Positions 45,052-54,471 of a stretch of 64,000 nucleotides of DNA are shown here, piece after piece (the first letter of the stretch is position 1; the number at the start of each line of letters is the position of its first letter). A model generated the notes under the pieces. The model ran no database searches. It was not told the DNA's origin and saw only the letters and a list, made by a program, of their open reading frames with translations. This DNA is from Haloarcula halobia (lineage in GTDB: Archaea > Halobacteriota > Halobacteria > Halobacteriales > Haloarculaceae). A program made the translations under genes and the position numbers. The stretch spans positions 2,991,631 to 3,055,630 of the forward strand of contig NZ_CP119787.1 in NCBI RefSeq assembly GCF_029338255.1. The letters are read 5' to 3'.

Positions 45052-45888
45052 ATGATACTGCCTACGGGGTTCGGACTCCCGCCGTTGCTGTATCTCCTCG
45101 TGCTCGTCGGCGGGACGGTCCTGGTCGGGTCGCTCCTGTGGGCGCTGGAACCGCCAATCGACCAGCGCACGGTCGTCGCCCTCGCGCCGTGGATGGCCAT
45201 CGGCGGGGTGCTCCACGCGTTCAACCAGCGCCCCATCGCGGCCTACGACGCGACCGTCCAGCCGCTGTTTGGCACGCCGGCGGTGTACATGTCGACGTTC
45301 ATCACTGTCGGGCTGACCTGGGTCGTCCTCTCGCTGGTGGGCGTCCAGCGCGGGTCGGCGAGGAACATCAGCCGCAACCTGGGCCTGGTCGGGACGGGGG
45401 TCCTGACGGTCCTGCTGGTCATCGCCATCGCGATGGCGGTGCAGTCGGACCGCCTGAGCGTCATCTGGCCGACGGCCTCTGTCGTCGTCGCCGCCGTCGT
45501 CTCGCTGGTGACGGTGGCCGTCGTCGCGTTCTGGCGGACGCCGGTCTTCGTCCGTACGCGCTACGCCGCGCCGGTGGTCGTGTTCGCCCACGCGCTCGAC
45601 GGGGTCTCGACGGCCGTGGGGACCGACGTCCTCGGCATCGGCGAGCGCTCGCCGCTCCCGCGGGAGATAATGGAGTTCGCCGGAACGCTCCCGACGGCTC
45701 CCTTCTTCGGGTCGGGGTGGCTCTTCATCCTCGTCAAACTGCTCGTGGCCGTGGCCGTGGTCGTCCTGATGCACCAGTACCTCGAGGACGAACCGGCCGA
45801 GGCGAGCCTGCTGGTCTCGTTCGTCGCCGCCGTCGGTCTCGGCCCGGCGAGCAACAACGTGGTGCTGTTCCTCTTTCTCCCCCAATAA
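45052..45888 (+). CDS. DUF63 family membrane protein
   Basis: 278 aa with about seven membrane helices. Conserved polar sites fall in APWMAIGGVLHAFNQ, VFAHALDGVSTAVGTDVLGI and GERSPLPREIMEFAGTLPTA. DUF63 is an archaea-specific membrane family of unknown function. It is divergent from deoC and followed 45 nt on by another membrane gene. Confidence 0.9.
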   Translation: MILPTGFGLPPLLYLLVLVGGTVLVGSLLWALEPPIDQRTVVALAPWMAIGGVLHAFNQRPIAAYDATVQPLFGTPAVYMSTFITVGLTWVVLSLVGVQRGSARNISRNLGLVGTGVLTVLLVIAIAMAVQSDRLSVIWPTASVVVAAVVSLVTVAVVAFWRTPVFVRTRYAAPVVVFAHALDGVSTAVGTDVLGIGERSPLPREIMEFAGTLPTAPFFGSGWLFILVKLLVAVAVVVLMHQYLEDEPAEASLLVSFVAAVGLGPASNNVVLFLFLPQ

Positions 45889-45933
45889 CGCGGGTTCAAA
45901 ACGCTCTTTGTCCCCCCTGCCGACGCGGTAGGT

Positions 45934-46416
45934 ATGCTCACCCTCACGCTGGGCCAGTGGGTCGTTGTCTGTCTGCTCTCGGGGTTCGTCGCGGCGGTGC
46001 TGATGAACGTCCCGATGGTCGTCCAGCCCGAGGGGTACCTTCCGGCCTACGTCGCCGCCGCCGGCCTGACCGGTACCGACCCGACGGAGGTCGGTCGGGG
46101 ACTCGCCGTCGCCGTCCACCACGTCACCGGGACGGTGGCGCCCCTGCTGTACGGCGCCGTCGTGCTGATCCTCTCGCTGGTCCTCCCGACGGTGGCCTCG
46201 CTGAACGGCGTCCCGGCGATCCCGCACCTGGTCGGCGTCGTCGGCCTCGTACTGTTCGTCTTCTATTTCTTCGAGCGGGTGGCGATGCCCCGCGCGGGCG
46301 GCCGACTCGAAGCCGACCGGGAGCGAATCGTCCAGCAGTGGGCGCTCTCGTCGTTCATCTACGGGGTGACGGTGGCGCTGCTCGTCCCGGTGATGGTGAC
46401 CCTGCTGGGGATGTAG
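45934..46416 (+). CDS. Four-helix membrane protein, unknown function
   Basis: 160 aa with about four helices. A conserved-looking VVQPEGYLPAYVAAAGLTGT and HHVTGTVAPLLYGAVVLILS suggest a defined haloarchaeal family. Its stop lies 46 nt before udp; it may share a transcript with DUF63 upstream. Confidence 0.75.
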   Translation: MLTLTLGQWVVVCLLSGFVAAVLMNVPMVVQPEGYLPAYVAAAGLTGTDPTEVGRGLAVAVHHVTGTVAPLLYGAVVLILSLVLPTVASLNGVPAIPHLVGVVGLVLFVFYFFERVAMPRAGGRLEADRERIVQQWALSSFIYGVTVALLVPVMVTLLGM

Positions 46417-46462
46417 CCGCGAATCCCCACCGGTTTTGAAGGTGCTTGTCGAACCACGTCAC

Positions 46463-47188
46463 ATGGCGAAACAACCCCACCTGCTCGTCGAACCGGGCGA
46501 CCTGAACGACCTCGCGCTCGTCCCGGGCGACCCCGGTCGCGTCGACCGCATCGCCGGCCACTGCGAGGACAGCGAGGTCGTCGCACAGAACCGCGAGTAC
46601 AAGCTCGTCAACGCCACCTACGAGGGACGCGACCTGACGATCTGCTCGACCGGCATCGGGTCGCCCTCGACCGCCATCGCCGTCGAGGAACTCGAGGCCG
46701 TCGGCGTCGAGACGCTCATCCGCGTCGGCACCACCGGCGCGCTCCAGGAGGGCATCGAGATCGGCGACATGGTCGTCGCCACCGGCGCCGCGAAGGACGA
46801 GGGGACGACCGGGCGCTACGAGGACGACACGGTTCCGGCGGTCCCCGACTACGACGTGCTCTCGGCGCTCGTCGACGCGGCCGAGGCAAACGACGAGGAC
46901 GTCCACGTCGGCCCCATCGCGACGGACGACGCCTTCTACGCCGAGACCGACGAATACGTCGAGAACTGGGAGGGTGCGGGCCTCCTCGCGGTGGAGATGG
47001 AGGCCGCCGCGCTCTTCTCGCTGGCCCGCCGGAAGGGCCTCCGTGCGGGCGCTATCTGCACCGTCGACGGCAACCTCGTCGAGGGGACCCAGAAGGGCGA
47101 GACCGAGGCCGACGAGCTGCCCGCGAAGGCAAAGGACAACGTCGAGCGGGCCATCGAACTCGGCCTGAGCGCCGCGGCGTCGCTGTAG
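46463..47188 (+). CDS. udp: Nucleoside phosphorylase (uridine phosphorylase-like)
   Basis: 241 aa. Motifs LALVPGDPGRVDRIAGHC, CSTGIGSPSTAIAVEELEAV, RVGTTGALQEGIEIGDMVVA and AVEMEAAALFSLARRKGLR are those of the PNP/UDP family in its uridine-phosphorylase form. It splits nucleosides with phosphate into base and ribose 1-phosphate. ATG 46463 is preferred over 46436. deoC nearby handles the deoxyribose branch. Confidence 0.92.
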   Translation: MAKQPHLLVEPGDLNDLALVPGDPGRVDRIAGHCEDSEVVAQNREYKLVNATYEGRDLTICSTGIGSPSTAIAVEELEAVGVETLIRVGTTGALQEGIEIGDMVVATGAAKDEGTTGRYEDDTVPAVPDYDVLSALVDAAEANDEDVHVGPIATDDAFYAETDEYVENWEGAGLLAVEMEAAALFSLARRKGLRAGAICTVDGNLVEGTQKGETEADELPAKAKDNVERAIELGLSAAASL

Positions 47189-47236
47189 CCGCCCGCCGCC
47201 GGTGCGTTTAACCGACGCTCGCCCGTTCCCCGGGAT

Positions 47237-48721
47237 ATGCTCGACCGAATCGCCGAACGGGTCCGTCTCGCCGCGGCGCGGGCCCGGCGATTCGAACGGC
47301 GCGAACTCCAGGACCTGCGGCGGTGGCTCGAGCGGACCGACCACCTCGTCCACCTCTCGGTGCTGGTGTTCGTCCCGCTACTCATCTGGGTGGTCACGGC
47401 CGTCGCCAACGCCATCCCGTCGCTGAGCTTCCTGCTCTTCCCGCCGCTGGCGGCCGGCACCTTCACGCTGTTCGTCGACCCACACGGCAAGTACTCGAAC
47501 CCGGGCCAGTTCGTGGCCGGGTTGACCATCGGGGCCGCCTGCGGGCTGGCGGCGCTGTGGCTGTCCGGCGCCGTGCTGACGCCGCGAACCGGCACCTTCC
47601 AGGTCAACGCGACGGCCGCGGCCTTCGCCGTCTTCGCGACGGGCGCGATCACGTGGCCACTGGACATCGAGGAACCGTCGGCCCACGCGACGGCGCTGCT
47701 GACGCTGCTCGTCCAGCCCGACCAGCGCCTCGCGTTCCTGGGCAGCATCTTCCTCGCGAGCTCGCTCGTCGCCGGCGTCTTCGTCGTCTGGCGCGACCAG
47801 TTCTACGACCGGCGCGCCACCTACATCTACGAGTCGACGCAGGGCGACGACCGGGTGCTCGTTCCGATGCGCGGGGACCACGCCGGCCGGACGGCGATGC
47901 TTGGGGCGCGACTCGCCGCCGCCCACGAGGCGGGCAAGGTGGTCCTGCTGGACATCGTCTCGGACACGGCGGCCGCCGAGGCCGAACGCTCGCTGCTCGA
48001 GGACTCCGACGAGACGCCCCAACACGACGGTGGTCACGCCCTGGACCCGACCGGCGGCGACACGCCGGGCAGTCTCACGGGCGCGGACAACCTCAAGGCC
48101 CAGGTCGACTGGCTCGAGACCCACGCCGCCCGCATCGAGACGCAGGTCGGGGTCCCCTGCCAGGTGGCCGTCGCCGTCGACACGGGCACGCCCGCCGCGA
48201 CGGCGATCCAGACGGCCGACGAGGCGAGCTGCGACCTCGTCGTCGCGCCCTACGAGAGCGAGCACGGCGCCCTCTCTCCGTTCCTCCGGCGCCTGTTCCG
48301 GGCCGAGCTGGACGTCGTCGTCCACCGCTCGCGAAGCGAGCGGACCCGCTGGAAGGAGGTCCTCGTCCCGGTCCGGCGGGCCAGCGACGTCGCCAACCGG
48401 ATGGTGGACTTCGCGACGCGGTTGGCGGGCAAGAGCGGTCGAGTGGCCGTCGGCACGTGCATCGGCGACCGGGACGACAGGCGGCGGGCCGAGGAGATGC
48501 TGGCGAGCCTCGTCGATCCCTTCGACGGCGACATCGAGACGCGGGTCAGTCGCTCGGCCATCACCGACTTCCTCTCGTCGACCGGGGGCGCCTACGACCT
48601 GGTCGTCATCGGTGCCAGTCAGGACCGCAGCGCCGCATCGCGGTTCGTCTCGCCGCCGACCTTCGAGCGGCTCGAGGACGTCGAGACGGACGTGGCCATC
48701 GTCGACAGCGGCCACGTGTAG
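47237..48721 (+). CDS. HPP-family membrane protein fused to universal-stress-type domains
   Basis: 494 aa. About four to five membrane helices (50-190) contain the HPP-like LLFPPLAAGTFTLFVDPHGK. The C-terminal about 300 residues show two alpha/beta units resembling USP domains: VLVPMRGDHAGRTAMLGARL with LVVAPYESEH, and VLVPVRRASDVANRMVDFAT with DLVVIGASQDRSAASRF. The combination suggests a transporter or sensor with nucleotide-binding regulation; no substrate is evident. Confidence 0.82.
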   Translation: MLDRIAERVRLAAARARRFERRELQDLRRWLERTDHLVHLSVLVFVPLLIWVVTAVANAIPSLSFLLFPPLAAGTFTLFVDPHGKYSNPGQFVAGLTIGAACGLAALWLSGAVLTPRTGTFQVNATAAAFAVFATGAITWPLDIEEPSAHATALLTLLVQPDQRLAFLGSIFLASSLVAGVFVVWRDQFYDRRATYIYESTQGDDRVLVPMRGDHAGRTAMLGARLAAAHEAGKVVLLDIVSDTAAAEAERSLLEDSDETPQHDGGHALDPTGGDTPGSLTGADNLKAQVDWLETHAARIETQVGVPCQVAVAVDTGTPAATAIQTADEASCDLVVAPYESEHGALSPFLRRLFRAELDVVVHRSRSERTRWKEVLVPVRRASDVANRMVDFATRLAGKSGRVAVGTCIGDRDDRRRAEEMLASLVDPFDGDIETRVSRSAITDFLSSTGGAYDLVVIGASQDRSAASRFVSPPTFERLEDVETDVAIVDSGHV

Positions 48722-48726
48722 GCGCC

Positions 48727-49914
48727 CTACTCGTCCTCGTCGGTGAACTCCGCGGCCGTCTCCTCGTCGTCGACCTCGGTGATGTGGTCGGCCAGGCTCT
48801 CCATCCCCTTCTGGCCCAGCGCCGACTGGACCAGCAGATGGCCCCCGATGACCATCGGGCTGATGACCGTATCGGCCCCGGCACGGCGGAGCTTCTCGAT
48901 GTTCTCGCGCTCGGCGGCGGCCGCGACGATGTTGACGTCGGGGTTGAGGTTGTTCGCCGTCAGTATCGCCAGGGCGTCCTGCGCGTCGTTGCTCGTGGCG
49001 ACCACCACCGCCCGCGCATCGGCGATGCCGGCCCGTATCAGCGGGTCCTCGTCGCTGGGGTCCGCGGTCAACACCGGGATGTCCCGTTGCTGGAGGCGCG
49101 AGGCGACGTCCTTGTCCTCCGTGATGACGATGTAGTCCACCGCGTCCGCGAACTCTTCGAGTACCGGTTCGGTCATGTCGCCGTAGCCCAGGACCAGCAC
49201 GTGGTCCTCGAGCAGGTCTAGTTGTGCGTCAGTCATGCGTCCGAGTGCCTCCGAGAGGCGTTGTTCGATGGCCGGCCCCAGCAGCGATCCCAGCGCGATG
49301 GCGAAACTGGCCGTCCCGAGGACGACGACCGACATCGCGAACAGTTTCGCCTGCTGAGTCTGGGGCGTGAGGTCGCCGTAGCCGACCGTGCTGGCGGTGA
49401 CGATGGAGTAGTAGAAGGCGTCGGTCAGCGTCGAGACGTTGCCGAACTCGTCGCGCAGCGCGTACGTGCCGACGGTCCCGTACACCTGCGCCGCGACCAG
49501 GGCGGCCCCGGCGGCCAGCTGGGCCGTCGTCAGGTCGACGGACCGCGTGAACCGATGACGGTTCAGCAGCATCGTCGGCAGCGAGACGAGCGACAGGACG
49601 ACCAGCGGGAACGAGAACGCCGACGTCTGGACGAGCCCCTGCACCGCCGACACCGGGAGCAAGACGACGGTTGCGTACCAGGCGATACGGAGTCGGCGGC
49701 GCAGGCCGACGACGCTCAGCAGCAACGAGAACCCGGTGAGCGCGCCGGTGAAACCGGCGGTCCGCTGGATCGTCTCCGGGATGTACACCGCGAGCGGGCC
49801 CGAGACCGTGACGTCGCTGATGTTGATGACCCCCGTCGCAAAGGAGAGGACGGCCACCAGCGTCGGCAGGAGTATCGTCGCCCGTGCCCCGAGCCAGTCG
49901 CGCGACCAGTCCAT
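48727..49914 (-). CDS. Potassium channel with RCK/TrkA-N domain
   Basis: 395 aa. About six membrane helices, with the selectivity filter in TASTVGYGDLTP (about residue 190). The cytoplasmic RCK domain opens VLVLGYGDMTEPVLEEFADA and has ITEDKDVASRLQQRDIPVLT. It is a voltage-gated-type or RCK-gated potassium channel; ligand is unknown. ATG 49914 (MDWSRDW) gives a clean start. It is divergent from the two TrkA-C-type genes. Confidence 0.9.
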   Translation of the reverse strand: MDWSRDWLGARATILLPTLVAVLSFATGVINISDVTVSGPLAVYIPETIQRTAGFTGALTGFSLLLSVVGLRRRLRIAWYATVVLLPVSAVQGLVQTSAFSFPLVVLSLVSLPTMLLNRHRFTRSVDLTTAQLAAGAALVAAQVYGTVGTYALRDEFGNVSTLTDAFYYSIVTASTVGYGDLTPQTQQAKLFAMSVVVLGTASFAIALGSLLGPAIEQRLSEALGRMTDAQLDLLEDHVLVLGYGDMTEPVLEEFADAVDYIVITEDKDVASRLQQRDIPVLTADPSDEDPLIRAGIADARAVVVATSNDAQDALAILTANNLNPDVNIVAAAAERENIEKLRRAGADTVISPMVIGGHLLVQSALGQKGMESLADHITEVDDEETAAEFTDEDE

Positions 49915-50018
49915 ACCTGCTCGATACCCGGTCGACGGGCTATATATGCTGTCATTCGCCCGGCAGACGACCCCGAACTGCCGGAACCCATTTGGCACTC
50001 GCCGCTCACGGTGGGGAC

Positions 50019-51257
50019 ATGGCTTCCCTTCCGCTCGAAATTCTCATGGGAATCTATCTGGGGTTGCTCGTGGGCGTCATCCCGGCGCTCGTCTCGTGGG
50101 CGCTCGGGTTCGGGTTCAAGTACTTCACCGGGGTGACGCTCCCCGGATTCCCGGTGGCCCTGCTCGCCATCGCGCTGGCGGGCGTCAGCGGGGGACTCCT
50201 GGCGCTCGCGGACCAGTCGATAACGCAGTTGCCGAACGCGGAGCGCATCGTCACGGCGATACTGCTCGTCGGAATGGTGTCGATGTACGCCCACAGCAAG
50301 GGCGACAAGATGGGTGCCGAGTTCCCCAAGCGACTCTCGCTCGAGAAGTTGCGCGACCGGCGCATCTCGACCGACGTCATCGAGATGATGGGCGGGCGAG
50401 ACGAGGTCCGCATCCGGGTCGTCGGCGAAGTGGCCGACATGGAGGGGTACCCGCCACTTTCCGAGCCGCTCCGGGCGGAGGTTCGGGGCAGCGAGTGGAC
50501 CTTCCCGGCCGACCTCAGGATCGGCGAACTCGAGGCCCGGCTGGCAGACCGGCTCAAGACCGAGTTCGACCTGGGCGACGTCTCCGTCTCCGTCGACGAG
50601 CGGGGGCGGGCAACCGTGGTCGCCGCCCCACCGTTCTCCGGGCTCTCGAAGCGCGTCGGGACCGGTCGCCACGCCGTCTCCGTCGACGCGCTGTTGCCGA
50701 CCGGGCTGGCGCGAAACGACGAGGTGACGATTCTGACGACGGACGCGCAGATCCGGGGGACCGTCGTCAGCGCGTGGTGTGGCGAGCCCGACGCGGCCGT
50801 CGAGACGCCGGCGGAACCCGAAACGCCCGACGAACCGGAGGTCGACGGCGTCGAGCAACCGCCCGTGCCGGTCCGCGCGCCGACGACGACCGGCGGCGAG
50901 GGTCGACTCACCGTCGCGGTCACCCGGACGGACGTCCAGCCGCTGTTGCGGGCCGCCGAACCGAAGGTGGTCGTCGAGCCCCGCGGCGTCCGCCGGGAGT
51001 ACGAACTCGTCTCGCTCCTGCGGCGCGCCGGGAACCGGTTCCGTAAACTCAGCGTCCGCGCCGGCGGCGCCCTCGACGGGACCACCCTCGGCGAGGCCGG
51101 CATCCGCGGGACCTACGGCGTCGGCGTCCTGGCAGTCAGGAAACAGGGGGGCTGGACGGTGGGGCCCGGCGGCGACACCGCCGTCGAGGCCGGCGACGAG
51201 CTGTACGCGGTCGGGGCGCGCGACGATCTCGAGGCGTTCGCGGAGGGGGTGGCGTGA
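50019..51257 (+). CDS. Membrane-anchored TrkA-C domain protein 1
   Basis: 412 aa. Three N-terminal helices (about 5-90) precede an ordered cytoplasmic region and a C-terminal RCK-C/TrkA-C domain (about 330-405: KLSVRAGGALDGTTLGEAGI, GVLAVRKQGGWTVGPGGDTA). An acidic Pro-rich linker lies at about 255-290. It has no TrkA-N Rossmann motif, so it is probably a regulatory subunit rather than a complete RCK protein. Coupled by GTGA overlap to the next gene. Confidence 0.8.
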   Translation: MASLPLEILMGIYLGLLVGVIPALVSWALGFGFKYFTGVTLPGFPVALLAIALAGVSGGLLALADQSITQLPNAERIVTAILLVGMVSMYAHSKGDKMGAEFPKRLSLEKLRDRRISTDVIEMMGGRDEVRIRVVGEVADMEGYPPLSEPLRAEVRGSEWTFPADLRIGELEARLADRLKTEFDLGDVSVSVDERGRATVVAAPPFSGLSKRVGTGRHAVSVDALLPTGLARNDEVTILTTDAQIRGTVVSAWCGEPDAAVETPAEPETPDEPEVDGVEQPPVPVRAPTTTGGEGRLTVAVTRTDVQPLLRAAEPKVVVEPRGVRREYELVSLLRRAGNRFRKLSVRAGGALDGTTLGEAGIRGTYGVGVLAVRKQGGWTVGPGGDTAVEAGDELYAVGARDDLEAFAEGVA

Positions 51258-53257
51258 CGGGGCCCGTGATCCTCCAGAGCGGCGGCGCCACCGCGATGTT
51301 GCTCCAGGAGGGGGCCGAGCTGCTGGGGCTGGGCATCGCCGTCGCCACCGTCTCGGGACTCGTCGCGCTCCTCTATCGCTGGTACGTCCGCGAACACGTC
51401 CCGAACGGGCTGGCCGTGCTCTTTGGCCTGACCGTCGTCGCGCTGTACCTCGGGACGACGACGGCGCTCGGGCAGGTCATCGGTGGCGAGGAGGGCGTGC
51501 TCCAGTTGCGTGCGGTCCTGCCGAACCTCGCCGCGTTCGCCGTCGGCGGCGTCGCCTCGTACGCCGGGCTGAAGATCGGTGACCGACTCGGGACGGACCT
51601 CTTCGTGACGGCGGGCGGGCGGCAGGTCGAGGCCGACGTCAGTGAGATCGTCCAGACGGTCGGGCGCGTCACCTCGGTCAAGCTCCCAGAAGAGATAGAC
51701 GACATCGTCGGGTACGACCCGATGCCCGAGGCGACCAAGGAGACCCTCGAGAACCGGCGGTTCCTCTTTCCCCGCCGGCTGACCAGAGACGAGCTCCGGA
51801 GCCGACTGGTCTCGCGGCTGAAGGCCGACTACGGCGTCGGCCACGTCGACGTCGAACTCGACGACGGCGGGACGGTGACCTACCTCGCCATCGGGTCGCG
51901 GGCGGCCGGCATCGGCCCGACGCTGCCGCCCTCGACCAACGCCGTCGCCATCCGGGCCGACCCGGCCAACGCCGCCAGCGCCGGCGACCTGGTGCAGGTC
52001 TGGGGGACCGACCCGCCGCGGCGACTCCTGACGGGCGAGCTGCGCGGCGTCGCCGGCGAGACGGTCACCGTCGCCATCGACGCGGCCGAGACGCCGAAGG
52101 TCGACCAGACCGAACGCTACCGCCTCGTGACCCTGCCCGTCGAGGACCGTCCCGACCGCGAGTTCGCCTCGCTCCTGCGGGCCGCCGACGAGACGATGGG
52201 TACCGTCACCGTCGGCCCCGGGAGCGCCCTGGACGGCGCGACGGTCGACAGCGTCGACGCGACGGTCGTCGCGATAACCCAGGACGGGACTACGCCGCGG
52301 ACGATTCCCGCTTCCGGCGAGTCGCTGTCGGCCGGCGACGTCCTCTATCTCATCGCGAAACCGGCGGCACTCAGGAGCATCGAGACGGCCGCCGAGGGCA
52401 CGGCGACGGACGCCGGCGTGGACGCGCCCCCCGAAGTGTCACCAGCCACCGACCCGGGAGGTGACGGCGACCTCCCGGACGGGGCGGACGACGGCGGAAA
52501 GCAAACGGGCGGAACCGAACCGGCGGACGACGACACTCCCACGGACCCGACGGACGGCGCGACGCCGGACGCGAGTGTGGCCGCCGATGTGGCGACCGGT
52601 GCGGCGGCCGACGCCGAAACGGCAGACGACACCGGCGGGACGGTGCCGCCGGACGCCGACGCCGGGGACGCCCCGGCCACGGAGCGCGATGCCGGGGACG
52701 TCCCGGCCACTGAACTCGAGATCGGAGATGTGGACGGCGCCGGCGCTCGCGAACCAACCGACGGCGACGGCCCCGAATCGGCCGACACGGACGACGACCG
52801 GGAGCCGGCCGACGGCGGCCCCGACGCGAGCGACGAATCGACGCCGGGACCGGACGACGGGCACGCCGGCGGCGAAGACAGTACCGACCCCCCGACGGAG
52901 GAAGGTGGCGTGGTCGGGGCCGACGAAGACGTCGCTCCCGGGGCCGACGGAGACGACGACACCGACCCGCTCGAGGACGACGGCTTCGGTTCGCTGACGG
53001 ACGAGGCGGGCGACGAGGCCGTCGACATCGACGACTTCCTCACCTCCTCGGCCGACGTCGAGGTCTGGGACCCGGAGGACCGCCTGCCGTCGGACGACGA
53101 GGAGCGCGACGCTGCCGACACCGACGCCGCCGGAGGCAAGGAGACGGGCGGCGCTGCCGACGAGACGCCCGAGAACGGCGTGGCCGATGAGCAAGCCGAC
53201 GGCGAGGACGAGGAGGAGGACGCGGCCGACGACGCGACCGACACCGGGGAACGCTGA
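51254..53257 (+). CDS. Membrane-anchored TrkA-C domain protein 2 with long acidic tail
   Basis: 667 aa from GTG 51254, overlapping the upstream stop (GTGA). N-terminal helices (about 15-110), a middle region like that of protein 1, and an RCK-C-like domain (about 300-378: GTVTVGPGSALDGATVDSVD, GESLSAGDVLYLIAKPAA). From about 385 to the end it is an Asp/Glu/Ala/Gly/Thr-rich, presumably disordered tail of nearly 290 residues. Probably works with its neighbour and the channel at 48727-49914. Confidence 0.78.
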   Translation: MTGPVILQSGGATAMLLQEGAELLGLGIAVATVSGLVALLYRWYVREHVPNGLAVLFGLTVVALYLGTTTALGQVIGGEEGVLQLRAVLPNLAAFAVGGVASYAGLKIGDRLGTDLFVTAGGRQVEADVSEIVQTVGRVTSVKLPEEIDDIVGYDPMPEATKETLENRRFLFPRRLTRDELRSRLVSRLKADYGVGHVDVELDDGGTVTYLAIGSRAAGIGPTLPPSTNAVAIRADPANAASAGDLVQVWGTDPPRRLLTGELRGVAGETVTVAIDAAETPKVDQTERYRLVTLPVEDRPDREFASLLRAADETMGTVTVGPGSALDGATVDSVDATVVAITQDGTTPRTIPASGESLSAGDVLYLIAKPAALRSIETAAEGTATDAGVDAPPEVSPATDPGGDGDLPDGADDGGKQTGGTEPADDDTPTDPTDGATPDASVAADVATGAAADAETADDTGGTVPPDADAGDAPATERDAGDVPATELEIGDVDGAGAREPTDGDGPESADTDDDREPADGGPDASDESTPGPDDGHAGGEDSTDPPTEEGGVVGADEDVAPGADGDDDTDPLEDDGFGSLTDEAGDEAVDIDDFLTSSADVEVWDPEDRLPSDDEERDAADTDAAGGKETGGAADETPENGVADEQADGEDEEEDAADDATDTGER

Positions 53258-53299
53258 GTCGACGGAACGCTCTTTAGGCGCGGGCCCCCCTGCCAGACT

Positions 53300-53578
53300 A
53301 TGGAGTGGAAACTGTTCGCACACCTGCGCGACGTCGCCGGCGGCGAGTCGGTCACCGTCGACGTCGAGGGCGGCGCCACCGTCGAGGCGGCGCTGGAGGC
53401 GCTCCTCGCGGCCCGCCCGGGGTTGCGCGAGGAGGTCCTCGACGAGGGTGGCGACCTGGCGCCACACATCCACGTGCTCGTCGACGGCGAGGACCCGTTC
53501 GCCGGCGGCGACGGCTTCGAGACGGTCGTCGACCCCGGGACGGAACTGGCCCTGTTCCCCCCTGTCAGCGGCGGCTAG
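53300..53578 (+). CDS. Ubiquitin-like small archaeal modifier protein (SAMP1/MoaD type)
   Basis: 92 aa beta-grasp protein ending SGG. MEWKLFAHLRDVAGGESVTV and the closing TELALFPPVSGG are typical of archaeal MoaD/SAMP proteins, whose C-terminal GG is adenylated by UbaA. It may modify proteins, supply sulfur for molybdopterin, or both. Its stop shares CTAG with the stop of the converging GNAT gene. Confidence 0.9.
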   Translation: MEWKLFAHLRDVAGGESVTVDVEGGATVEAALEALLAARPGLREEVLDEGGDLAPHIHVLVDGEDPFAGGDGFETVVDPGTELALFPPVSGG

Positions 53579-54471
53579 GTTCCTGTCAGGTCCGCCGTGA
53601 GCACGAAGTCCGGCCACTCGCTGATGCCGGCGCGGGCGAACGCCGCCTCGGCCACGTGTCGCGGGGTCTCCGGGATCAGCACCCGCGTCCGCTCGACGCC
53701 CAGCGCCGCGGCGTCGCTGCGAATCGCGTCGAACAGCGCCGCCGCGGCGTCGGCGTCCGCCCACGCACCGACGGCGTACTCGGCCAGCGACCCGTCGCCC
53801 GCGGGGTCCTCGGTGGTCCGGACCCGGCAGGCCATGCCCCGCGTCCCCGCCGCTTTGACCGCGAAGACGGCCGCCTCGTCGGCCAGTCGGGCGAGCGTCG
53901 CCCGGGTCAGCTCCGAGAGCGCCCAGCTCCGGCCCGGATCCAGCGCCAACCCGGACAGCGCCGTCCGGGCGTCGCTGCGGGTCCAGTACGACCAGGCCGC
54001 CGCCGGGTCGGACGCGACGGCCATCGCCGGGTCGGCGTCACGGGGTTCGGGGTGGACCCACCGGAACTCGCAGGTCGGCTCGAAGCCCGCGGCGACCGAC
54101 TGCCCGAGGCCGGCGTCGTTCCACGAGAACACCATGTTCCGGGCGACCGTCGCACCGCCGTCCCGCGCCCACTCGAAGAGGTCCTCGACCATCGCCAGAC
54201 CGTGCCCACTGCCCCGGTGGTCGGGGGCGATCCGCATCCCCTGTAACCAGGCCTCGGTATCAGAGAGCAGGAGGCCCTGGCAGACGCCCACCACCGACCC
54301 GTCGGCGGCCTCGGCGACGACGGTCCGCTGGTCCGGGCCGTCGCTGTCGACCCACCAGTCGAACGCGTCGGGGACGTAGTCGACCATCTCGCGGTCCGGC
54401 CAGACGTCGGCGGTGAAGGCGGCCACGTCGTCGGAGTCCTCGTGGCCTGCCTGGCGAACCCGTGGTGACAT
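53575..54471 (-). CDS. GNAT family N-acetyltransferase
   Basis: 298 aa. The acetyl-CoA-binding site is MRIAPDHRGSGHGLAMVEDL (about 75-95), preceded by VGVCQGLLLSDTEAWLQG. The C-terminal half looks like a second, degenerate GNAT fold (RTRVLIPETPRHVAEAAFAR). Substrate unknown. ATG 54471 is preferred over 54498. It overlaps the SAMP gene by four bases tail to tail. Confidence 0.85.
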   Translation of the reverse strand: MSPRVRQAGHEDSDDVAAFTADVWPDREMVDYVPDAFDWWVDSDGPDQRTVVAEAADGSVVGVCQGLLLSDTEAWLQGMRIAPDHRGSGHGLAMVEDLFEWARDGGATVARNMVFSWNDAGLGQSVAAGFEPTCEFRWVHPEPRDADPAMAVASDPAAAWSYWTRSDARTALSGLALDPGRSWALSELTRATLARLADEAAVFAVKAAGTRGMACRVRTTEDPAGDGSLAEYAVGAWADADAAAALFDAIRSDAAALGVERTRVLIPETPRHVAEAAFARAGISEWPDFVLTADLTGT

